The translations under genes were made by a program, and so were the position numbers. The notes under the pieces were generated by a model. The model did no database searches, had not been told where the DNA came from, and worked only from the letters and a program-made list of their open reading frames with translations. From assembly GCF_017993425.1 (NCBI RefSeq), contig NZ_JAGOMQ010000014.1, positions 1 to 64,000 on the forward strand: a stretch of 64,000 nt of DNA, in the 5' to 3' direction. How positions within the stretch are numbered: position 1 is the stretch's first letter; each line of letters opens with the position of its first letter. Positions 57,239 to 64,000 of the stretch are shown piece by piece. Source of the stretch: Amaricoccus sp. (GTDB taxonomy: Bacteria > Pseudomonadota > Alphaproteobacteria > Rhodobacterales > Rhodobacteraceae).

Positions 57239-58564
57239 ATGCATGTCGCGACCACCTCGCACGCGACCCATGGCGGCGGGAAGCCCTGGTATCGCCAGCT
57301 CTATTTCCAGGTGCTGGCCGCCATCGCGCTCGGCATCACCGTCGGCCATTTCTGGCCCGACCTCGGCGCCAGCCTGAAGCCGCTCGGCGACGCCTTCATC
57401 AAGCTCGTCAAGATGATCATCGCGCCGGTGATCTTCCTGACCGTCACCACCGGCATCGCCGGCATGTCCGACCTCAAGAAGGTCGGCCGCGTCGCCGGCA
57501 AGGCCTTCGCCTACTTCATCACCTTCTCGACGCTGGCGCTGATCGTCGGCCTCCTCGTCGGCAACATCGTCCAGCCCGGCGCTGGCCTCAACATCGACCC
57601 CGCGAGCCTCGACGGCGCCGCCGTGGCCGACTACGCCGCCAAGGCCCATGACACCACCATCGTCGGCTTCCTCTCCGGCATCATCCCCTCGACCGTCGTC
57701 GACGCCTTCGCCAAGGGCGACATCCTCCAGGTGCTGTTCTTCTCGGTGCTCTTCGGCATCAGCCTCGCCGCGGTCGGCGAGCGCGGCGCCCCGGTGCTGG
57801 GCTTCCTCCAGGCGCTGACCAGCCCGATGTTCAAGCTGGTCGAGATCCTGATGAAGGCCGCCCCGATCGGCGCCTTCGGCGCGATGGCCTTCACCATCGG
57901 CAAGTACGGCATCGCCTCCGTCATCAACCTCGCGATGCTGGTCGGCACCTTCTACCTGACCGCGCTCATCTTCGTCCTTCTCGTCCTCGGCACGGTCGCG
58001 CGGCTCAACGGCTTCTCGATCCTGAAGCTCATCCGCTACCTCAAGGAGGAGCTCCTCCTCGTCCTCGGCACCTCCTCGTCGGAAGCGGCCCTTCCCTCGC
58101 TGATGGAGAAGATGGAGCGGGCCGGCGCGAAGCGCTCGGTGGTCGGCCTGGTCGTCCCGACCGGCTACAGCTTCAACCTCGACGGCACCAACATCTACAT
58201 GACGCTGGCGGCGCTCTTCATCGCCCAGGCCTGCGGCATCGACCTCTCGATCGGCGAGCAGATCATCCTGCTCCTCGTCGCCATGCTCTCCTCCAAGGGC
58301 GCGGCCGGCATCACCGGCGCGGGCTTCATCACGCTCGCCGCCACCCTCTCGGTGGTGCCCTCGGTCCCGGTCGCCGGCATGGCGCTGATCCTCGGCGTCG
58401 ACCGCTTCATGTCCGAGGTCCGGGCGCTGACCAACTTCGTCGGCAACGCGGTCGCCACGCTGGTGGTGGCGCGCTGGGAGGGCGAGCTCGACCAGGCCCG
58501 GCTCACCGCGGTCCTCGACGGCGAGGTCGAGACCGACGAGGAGGGGATGCCGGTCGCGGCCTGA
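57239..58564 (+). CDS. Dicarboxylate/amino acid:cation symporter (DctA/GltP family)
   Basis: A 441-aa DAACS transporter. [21 protein letters not shown] starts helix 1; the selectivity hairpins and substrate site are in [41 protein letters not shown] and [27 protein letters not shown] precedes the ATG. It probably takes up a C4-dicarboxylate or related acid with protons or sodium. It is divergent from the HUMPS pair and shares their twin operators, so co-regulation is likely. Repeat copy E lies downstream. Confidence 0.93.
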   Translation: MHVATTSHATHGGGKPWYRQLYFQVLAAIALGITVGHFWPDLGASLKPLGDAFIKLVKMIIAPVIFLTVTTGIAGMSDLKKVGRVAGKAFAYFITFSTLALIVGLLVGNIVQPGAGLNIDPASLDGAAVADYAAKAHDTTIVGFLSGIIPSTVVDAFAKGDILQVLFFSVLFGISLAAVGERGAPVLGFLQALTSPMFKLVEILMKAAPIGAFGAMAFTIGKYGIASVINLAMLVGTFYLTALIFVLLVLGTVARLNGFSILKLIRYLKEELLLVLGTSSSEAALPSLMEKMERAGAKRSVVGLVVPTGYSFNLDGTNIYMTLAALFIAQACGIDLSIGEQIILLLVAMLSSKGAAGITGAGFITLAATLSVVPSVPVAGMALILGVDRFMSEVRALTNFVGNAVATLVVARWEGELDQARLTAVLDGEVETDEEGMPVAA

Positions 58565-58663
58565 CCGACGCCCCCCGCCACGGGACACGCCGCCGGCCCG
58601 AAAGGGCCGGCGGCTCCGCGTTCCGCCCGGGCATGTTTGCTCGCGCGCAAGTATTGCAGCGTC

Positions 58664-59004
58664 GCGCCCCGCCACACTGCACGACAGGAGCCGGTCGCCG
58701 CCCGAGGCCGCGTCGCTCCCCCCGACCGAAGCGGGCTCTGCCCGCGAGGCTGCGGCGCGACAAGCGAAAGCATTGCTTTCGCCGCGCCGACGGCTGGAGC
58801 GCGTTGGCGCGTAAGCCGTAGGGGGTCCAGATTTCCCCGTAGCGCGCAATCCGTCCGTGAGCGCCCCGGCGAGCGCGGAATCGCGCTCGCCCCCCGCGGG
58901 GCGATCGCGGACGGATTTGCCACGGGTCAAATCCGTCTGGCGTCACCGTCCCGCACTCTCCCGACCGGGGTTTCTCTCCACTGTCGTGCAGTCTGGCGCC
59001 CCGC
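58664..59004 (+). mobile_element. MITE-like structured repeat, copy E, with target duplication
   Basis: The element is 58673-58995: left end CACACTGCACGACA, right end TGTCGTGCAGTCTG, one mismatch. The 9-bp sequence GCGCCCCGC flanks it directly on both sides (58664-58672 and 58996-59004). The internal modules are as in copies A-C but more diverged (GCGTTGGCGCGTAAGCCGT, GGGGTCCAGATTTCCCC). The right flank leads into a 42-bp 3'-end motif. Confidence 0.85.
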
Positions 59005-59022
59005 CAACACTTCATTGGCGCT

Positions 59023-59064
59023 CACGTGAAATCAAGCACTTAGGGAATTTTCACGCGTGAACAC
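59023..59064 (-). promoter_or_regulatory. 42-bp 3'-end motif, copy 4 (18 nt after the zincin gene)
   Basis: CACGTGAAATCAA, CTTAGGGAATT and TTCACGCGTGAA-CAC (palindrome 59050-59061). Read along the zincin gene it begins 18 nt after the stop as GTGTTCACGCGTGAAAATT, the same geometry as after metA and uvrD. Confidence 0.75.
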
Positions 59065-59082
59065 CTGGGCCGATTCCGCCGC

Positions 59083-59484
59083 TCAGGCGGTCCAGTCGTC
59101 GACATGGCGGATGTCGTCGTCGGACCAGCCGAGGTGGTGGGCGATCTCGTGGACGAGCACATGCGCGACCAGCCGGTCGAGCGCGACGTCCCCCCGCTCG
59201 ATCCATTCGTCGAGGATCGGCCGGCGGAACAGCCAGACCGCGTCGGGCCGCGTCGGCTGCCCCATCACCGAGCGCTGCGGCAGCGCCACCCCGTCGTAGA
59301 GCCCGGTCAGCTCGAACGGATCCTCCACCCCGAGATCGGCCAGCATCTCCGCGTCGGCGAAGTCCTCGACCCGGATGGCCAGCCCCGCGCAGGCGGCGCG
59401 GACCTCCGCCGGCAGCCGCGCGAAGGCGGCGTCGGCGAGGCGCTCGATCTCGGCGAGCGACGGGGCGCGGCGATGGTCCGGCAT
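59083..59484 (-). CDS. Minimal zincin metallopeptidase
   Basis: A 133-aa metallopeptidase-family protein (PF06262-like, MMP-like zincin fold). The zinc site is HEIAHHLGWSDDD with His112, Glu113 and His116; the third ligand is downstream in the DDDIRHVDD segment. No signal peptide, so cytoplasmic. The family is common in Alphaproteobacteria and Actinobacteria, with unknown substrates. Confidence 0.9.
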   Translation of the reverse strand: MPDHRRAPSLAEIERLADAAFARLPAEVRAACAGLAIRVEDFADAEMLADLGVEDPFELTGLYDGVALPQRSVMGQPTRPDAVWLFRRPILDEWIERGDVALDRLVAHVLVHEIAHHLGWSDDDIRHVDDWTA

Positions 59485-59525
59485 GGACCCCGAGGTATGC
59501 CGCCCGCCCGCCCGGCGCAACCGGG

Positions 59526-61127
59526 TCAGCCCCCCGCCACGATCAACGCCGCCGCCCGGGCGGCCAGCATGATCGTCGGGGCGTTCGTGTTGGCCGAGGT
59601 CACGTTCGGGAACGCCGAGGCGTCGACGACCCGCAGCCCCTCCGTCCCGCGCAGCCGCAGCGCCGGATCGAGCGCCCCGCCCGCCCCCATCCGGCAGGTC
59701 CCGCACAGGTGATAGACCGACCCCGCCCGCGCCCGGAAATCGGCGAGGACGGCCGCATCCTCCGCCCGCGCCGGATCGAACGCCGGCGCCGCCGCGATCA
59801 GCCCCCGCATCGCCGCCGTCTCCTGCAACCGCCCCACCAGCCGCGCCCCCGCGATGACGGCCGCCCGGTCCGCCTCCGTCGCGACGTAGCCCGTCACGAT
59901 CCGCGGCGCCGCCTCCGGGTCCGGGCTCGCGATCTCCACCCGGCCCTCGCTGGTCGGCCGGCAGGGATTGAAGCTGAGGATGAACCCCGGCCACGGATCC
60001 GGCCGGGTGATCGGCCGCGCGCCCGCGAACTCGGCCGAGTAGCTCAGCGGGTTGAAATAGAGCTGCACGTCCGGCCGCGCCGCCCCCGGCCCGCTCCGCA
60101 CCAGCCCGCCCATCTGGTTGACGCTGAGCCCGAGCGGCCCCCGCCGCGCCAGCAGCCAGGCCGCCCCCGCCCCGAGCCGCCCGCGCCACGTCCCGAGCGT
60201 CCCGTTCAGCGTCGGCTCCGTCGCCCGATAGGCGTAATTCACCCCCACATGGTCCTGGAGCCCGCCCCCCACGGCGTCCGTCGCGAGCACGACCGGGATC
60301 CCGAGCCCCTGCAACAACGCCCCCGGCCCGACGCCCGAGCGCTGCAGGATCGCCGGCGACCCGACCGCTCCCGCCGCCAGGATCACCTCGCGCCGCGCCC
60401 GCAGCAGCCGCGTCCCGCCGCCCAGCCGCACCTCCACCCCGGCCGCCCGCCGGCCCTCGAACGCCACCCGCACCGCGACCGCCCCGGTCAGCACCGCGAG
60501 GTTCGCCCGCCGCAGCGCCGGCCGCAGGAAGGCGTCCGCCGCCGAGCAGCGCCGCCCGTCCCGCACGGTGAGCGCATAGGGCCCGACCCCCTCCGGCGCC
60601 GGCCCGTTCATGTCCGCCGTGACCGGCAGCCCGATCTCCCGGGCCGCCGCATAGAAATGCCGCCGGATCGGGTGATACTCCGCCTCCGGCGTCGCCACCG
60701 AGAGCGGCCCGTCGCCGCTCGCCGCCCCGTCCGCCGCGACCCGCCGCGCAATGCGCCCGAAGACCGGCCCGACCTCCTCCCAGCCCCAGCCCGCCGCCCC
60801 CGCGTCGCGCCAGTCGTCGTAGTCGGCCGGCAGCCCGTGGTGCCAGACCAGCGCGTTGATCGAGCTCGACCCGCCGAGCACCTTGCCGCGGGGCACGTAA
60901 GGAGCCCGCCCGCCGAGCCCCGGGTCGGGCTCCGCATGGAAGCGCCAGTTGACCTCCGGATCGAGGAACGTCCGGCCATAGCCGATCGGCGTGCGGATCC
61001 AGAACCGCCGGTCGTCGCCCCCCGCCTCCACCAGCAGAACCCGCGCCCGCCCGTCCGCGCTGAGCCGGTCGGCGAGGACGCAGCCGGCCGACCCGGCTCC
61101 CACCACCACGTAATCGGCCTCGTCCAC
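59526..61127 (-). CDS. GMC-family oxidoreductase (choline dehydrogenase-like)
   Basis: A 533-aa FAD enzyme from GTG 61127. The FAD site is YVVVGAGSAGCVLADRLS; GMC signature 1 is PRGKVLGGSSSINALVWHHG; signature 2 is near ILAAGAVGSPAILQRSGVGP; the C-terminal motif HLCGTCRMGAGGALDPALRLRGTEGLRVVDAS holds the catalytic-side region. It oxidises an alcohol; the substrate is not predictable because choline, polyethylene glycol and aromatic alcohol enzymes share these motifs. The frame before GTG 61127 is Arg/Pro-rich and is excluded. Confidence 0.92.
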   Translation of the reverse strand: MDEADYVVVGAGSAGCVLADRLSADGRARVLLVEAGGDDRRFWIRTPIGYGRTFLDPEVNWRFHAEPDPGLGGRAPYVPRGKVLGGSSSINALVWHHGLPADYDDWRDAGAAGWGWEEVGPVFGRIARRVAADGAASGDGPLSVATPEAEYHPIRRHFYAAAREIGLPVTADMNGPAPEGVGPYALTVRDGRRCSAADAFLRPALRRANLAVLTGAVAVRVAFEGRRAAGVEVRLGGGTRLLRARREVILAAGAVGSPAILQRSGVGPGALLQGLGIPVVLATDAVGGGLQDHVGVNYAYRATEPTLNGTLGTWRGRLGAGAAWLLARRGPLGLSVNQMGGLVRSGPGAARPDVQLYFNPLSYSAEFAGARPITRPDPWPGFILSFNPCRPTSEGRVEIASPDPEAAPRIVTGYVATEADRAAVIAGARLVGRLQETAAMRGLIAAAPAFDPARAEDAAVLADFRARAGSVYHLCGTCRMGAGGALDPALRLRGTEGLRVVDASAFPNVTSANTNAPTIMLAARAAALIVAGG

Positions 61128-61282
61128 CCGTCGCCCCCGCGCCTGCCCGCCGCAAGGTTCCACCGCGGCGGGGCGGGGCGCAAGCCGGCGCGGGCTTAAC
61201 CTTTCGTTCACGACGCGGATGCGCCGGCGGCCGCTTCGCGGCATGATCGTGAAAACTTTAGACGCATGCCGCGGAGCCGACC

Positions 61283-61558
61283 ATGATCCAGCCGACCCGC
61301 CCCGAGATCGCCGCCGGCTACGGCCGCTCCCCGGTCGTCGCCCGGGCGCCCGGCCTCGTCGCGGTGCTGGTCGAGCCGGCCCGGGCGGCGTCCCGCCCGG
61401 CGCCCCGGCCCGCCCCGCGCCGGATCGCCTCCGGGCTGCAGGCCCCGGCCGGCGACGGCGTGCGCCTCCACGACGCCGGCGCCGCCCGCGCCGCCCTCTC
61501 CGCCTTCACCGCCGGCGACGGCTTCCTGCCGGGCCAGCTCATCGACCGCGCCATCTGA
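61283..61558 (+). CDS. Small hypothetical protein
   Basis: A 91-aa frame (MIQPTRPEIAAGYGRSPVVARAPGLVAVLVEPARAA...) rich in Ala, Pro and Arg, ending AFTAGDGFLPGQLIDRAI. GGAGCC lies just before the ATG, and AT-richer promoter-like DNA (GTGAAAACTTTAGAC) is upstream. Not recognised. It could be a real short gene in the gap between the GMC and helicase genes, or a chance frame. Confidence 0.45.
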   Translation: MIQPTRPEIAAGYGRSPVVARAPGLVAVLVEPARAASRPAPRPAPRRIASGLQAPAGDGVRLHDAGAARAALSAFTAGDGFLPGQLIDRAI

Positions 61559-61684
61559 GCGGCGCGACGCTCCCGGCCCCGGACGCGCGCCGCTTCCCGC
61601 GGCCAACGGCATCTCGGCCGCAAGCGACGGCCCCGACCCGGGACTCGCGACGCCCGCCACCCGCTCCGCCGCCGCCGCGGCGCC

Positions 61685-64000
61685 TCAGGGCGGCAGCCCG
61701 GCCTCGGCGAGGAGCGCGGCGGCGGCCTCGGCGGCGAGGCGCTTCTCGGCCTGGCCGGCGATCGGCACCCGGCCGACCTCGAGGAGCAGGGGCGCCGCGA
61801 AGGGCGTCACGTGCGGCGCCCGCACCACGTCGATGCGGCCGGCGACCCGCGCCAGCATCTCCTCGATCCGCCCGAAATCGACCAGCCCGCGCCCGGCCTC
61901 GATCCGGGTCACCCGCAGCATCAGGTGGCCGGGGTCGTGCCGGCGCAGCGTGTCGTAGAGGATGTCCGACGAGACCGTCGTCTGCCGGCCGGTCTTGCGC
62001 AGGCCCGGCAGGTTGCGGTCGACGAGCCCGGCGATGCGGGCCGAGGTGCGGAAGGTCCGCTTCATCACCGCGTTGCCGGCGAGCCAGGTGTCGAGCCCGG
62101 CGCGCAGGTCGCGCGGGTCGAGCAGCGCCGCCGGATCGGGCGGCTCGGCGAGGCTCCAGACCAGCAGCGCATAGTCGGTCGCCACGAAGCCGAGCGGGTC
62201 GAGCCCCGCCTCCTCCATCCGCCGCGTCACCAGCAGGCCGAGCGTCTGCAGCGCGTTCCGCCCCGCGAAGCCGTAGAGCGCCAGATGCGCCCGCCCGCCG
62301 CGCGGGAAGGTCTCCAGGAGCAGCCGGTCCGGGCGGGGCAAGGCGCTCACATGCGCCTGCAGGTCGAGCCAGTCGCGCATCCAGCCGGGCAGGCGCGACC
62401 AGCGCGCCGGGTCGGCGATCATCCCGACCACCCGGCGCGAGAGCTGGGTCGAGGTGGCGAGCTTGGTCCCGAAATAGACGGCGATCTTCGGCTCGCGCGA
62501 GGCCTGCCGCGTCACCTCCAGCGTGGTGTCGCGGAGCCGGTCGAAGCGGACGGTCTCGCCGCCGATCAGGAAGGTGTCGCCGGCGGTCAGCGTCGCCGCG
62601 AAGTCCTCGTCGACCTCGCCGAGCGCCGCGCCGCCGCGCAGGCGCACCGGCACGGTCTCGACCTCGGCGATGGTGCCGACGTTCATGCGGATCGTCCGCG
62701 CCCGGCGGGGGTCGCGCAGCGACCAGAGCCCGTCGCGGAGCACGAGCCGGCGCCAGCGGTCGTAGGCCTGCAAGGCGTAGCCGCCGGTCGCGCAGAACTC
62801 GAGGCAGGCGTCGAAATCGGCGCGGGAGAGGCCGGCGTAGGGTCCGGCGGTCCGCACCTCGGCGAAGAGCGCGTCGGCCTCGAACGGGCCGGCGCAGGCG
62901 ACGAGGAGCAGGTGCTGGCAAAGGACGTCGAGCGGGCCGTCGCCGCGCGGCTCGCCGTCGAGGTCGCGGGCGGCGACGGCGTCGAGGGCGGCGCGGCATT
63001 CCAGCGCCTCGAAGCGGTTCGCGGGGACGAGGATCGCCCGCGACGGCGCGTTGTAGCGGTGGTTCGCCCGGCCGATGCGCTGGACCAGCCGCTTGACGTT
63101 CTTCGGCGCGCCGACCTGCACCACGAGGTCGACGTCGCCCCAGTCGATGCCGAGGTCGAGCGAGCCGGTGGCGACCACGGCCCGCAGCCGCCCCTCGGCC
63201 ATCGCCGCCTCGACCCGCAGCCGCGCCTCGCGCGACAGCGAGCCGTGGTGGAGGCCGATCGGCAGCGCCTCGGCGTTCTCGGCCCAGAGCGCCTGGAAGA
63301 ACAGCTCGGCCTGCGCGCGGGTGTTGATGAAGACGAGCGTCACCCGGTTCGCCCGGATCAGCTCCATCACCGCCGGCGCGGCGTAGCGGCCGCCCTGGCC
63401 GGCCCAGGGCGGCGGCGCCTCGGTCTCGAGGATGGCGATGTCGGGATCCGGGCCGGGATCGGCCGCCAGCACCCGCGCGCCGCCGCCGAGGAAGCGGGCG
63501 AGCGCCGGCGGGTCGTCGACCGTCGCCGAGAGGCCGACGCGCCGCATCCCCGGCGCGAGCCGCTGCAGCCGGGCGAGGCAGAGCGCCAGCTGGTCGCCGC
63601 GCTTGCTCTCGGCGAGCGCATGGATCTCGTCGAGGATCACCCGCTCGAGCCCGCCGAAGATCGCCGGCGCCTCCGGGTAGGAGAGCATCAGCGTCAGCGA
63701 TTCCGGGGTGGTGAGCAGGATGTGCGGCGGGTCGACCCGCTGCCGCGCCCGCGCCGCGCCGCCGGTGTCGCCGGTGCGGTCCTCGATGCGGATGTCGAGC
63801 CCCATCCCGGCGACGGGCCGCGCCAGGTTGCGGCGGATGTCGGCGGCGAGCGCCTTGAGCGGCGAGACGTAGAGGGTGTGCAGGCCCGGAGGCGGCGCGG
63901 CACCCAGCTCGACCAGCGAGGGCAGGAACCCGGCGAGCGTCTTGCCGCCGCCGGTCGGGGCGATCAGCAGCGTCGCCGGGTCGGCGGCGCGGGCGAGGAG
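61685..64000 (-). CDS. Lhr-type ATP-dependent helicase (ligase-associated DEXH box), partial
   Basis: At least 771 aa; the 5' end is beyond base 64000. Motif I is LIAPTGGGKTLAGF near the window edge, motif II LDEIHAL (DEIH), motif III GLSATVDDP, motif V GSLDLGIDWGDVDLVVQ and motif VI KRLVQRIGRANHRYNAPS. The Lhr-specific C-terminal region follows, ending AEKRLAAEAAAALLAEAGLPP. In relatives the gene sits with an ATP-dependent DNA ligase, a metallophosphoesterase and an exonuclease in a repair set; those neighbours would be to the right. Confidence 0.93.
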   Translation of the reverse strand, partial: LLARAADPATLLIAPTGGGKTLAGFLPSLVELGAAPPPGLHTLYVSPLKALAADIRRNLARPVAGMGLDIRIEDRTGDTGGAARARQRVDPPHILLTTPESLTLMLSYPEAPAIFGGLERVILDEIHALAESKRGDQLALCLARLQRLAPGMRRVGLSATVDDPPALARFLGGGARVLAADPGPDPDIAILETEAPPPWAGQGGRYAAPAVMELIRANRVTLVFINTRAQAELFFQALWAENAEALPIGLHHGSLSREARLRVEAAMAEGRLRAVVATGSLDLGIDWGDVDLVVQVGAPKNVKRLVQRIGRANHRYNAPSRAILVPANRFEALECRAALDAVAARDLDGEPRGDGPLDVLCQHLLLVACAGPFEADALFAEVRTAGPYAGLSRADFDACLEFCATGGYALQAYDRWRRLVLRDGLWSLRDPRRARTIRMNVGTIAEVETVPVRLRGGAALGEVDEDFAATLTAGDTFLIGGETVRFDRLRDTTLEVTRQASREPKIAVYFGTKLATSTQLSRRVVGMIADPARWSRLPGWMRDWLDLQAHVSALPRPDRLLLETFPRGGRAHLALYGFAGRNALQTLGLLVTRRMEEAGLDPLGFVATDYALLVWSLAEPPDPAALLDPRDLRAGLDTWLAGNAVMKRTFRTSARIAGLVDRNLPGLRKTGRQTTVSSDILYDTLRRHDPGHLMLRVTRIEAGRGLVDFGRIEEMLARVAGRIDVVRAPHVTPFAAPLLLEVGRVPIAGQAEKRLAAEAAAALLAEAGLPP

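Overview
The window is a 64 kb piece of a very GC-rich (roughly 70-75% by eye) alphaproteobacterial chromosome, most likely from the order Rhodobacterales. Three things point there: the cell-envelope cluster rpsB-tsf-pyrH-frr-uppS-cdsA-dxr-rseP-bamA-skp-fabZ-lpxA-lpxI, the ETF-QO / TPR / ispE / polyprenyl synthase / DUF2007 / methyltransferase neighbourhood, and a red-type RuBisCO activase gene (cbbX) followed by rpe. No rRNA, tRNA, CRISPR array, prophage or complete transposase gene was seen. Genes are densely packed, with many 1-16 bp stop/start overlaps.

Layout. 1-1819: hairpin-rich leader, cbbX and rpe. 1833-9452: a TetR regulator divergent from a sugar ABC-importer operon (binding protein, two permeases, two Gfo/Idh/MocA oxidoreductases, ATPase). 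9453-13516: three copies of a structured mobile repeat, uvrD, and an alpha-glucosidase remnant broken by one of the copies. 13517-25312: amidotransferase, DMT exporter, small conserved proteins, methyltransferase, polyprenyl diphosphate synthase, ispE, TPR protein, ETF-QO, greA, a membrane protein and an MFS transporter. 25594-34381: mobA, azlCD, metA, a 900-base repeat-filled gap, ppk2, RDD protein, bpt, two cyclophilins, a UDG-family protein and an SseB-like protein. 34578-38763: a large subtilase with long low-complexity linkers, divergent from an ECF sigma factor and its anti-sigma factor. 38938-42509: DUF2950, DUF3300 and a D-erythronate dehydrogenase-like gene. 42578-55355: the translation/envelope cluster on the minus strand. 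55549-58564: two tandem HUMPS-family (hexulose phosphate synthase-like) genes divergent from a dicarboxylate/cation symporter. 58673-64000: another mobile-repeat copy, a zincin, a GMC oxidoreductase, a small hypothetical gene and an Lhr-type helicase cut by the window edge.

The most interesting material lies mainly between the genes. (1) A MITE-like family of about 320-340 bp has 14-bp terminal inverted repeats and 9-bp target duplications; it is present five times and full of hairpins. (2) A 42-bp motif sits 14-21 nt downstream of three unrelated stop codons, always in the same orientation relative to the gene. (3) At malF/malG-like and azlC/azlD junctions the start of the downstream gene is duplicated, and an open frame bridges the inserted DNA with stop/start overlaps at both ends. 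(4) The HUMPS pair joins a plausible active enzyme to a paralogue that has lost nearly every catalytic residue; two identical-type palindromic operators, 31 bp centre to centre, lie between the pair and the symporter. (5) The metA-ppk2 gap carries 28-bp palindromes with compensatory changes and an AT-rich element with long inverted arms.
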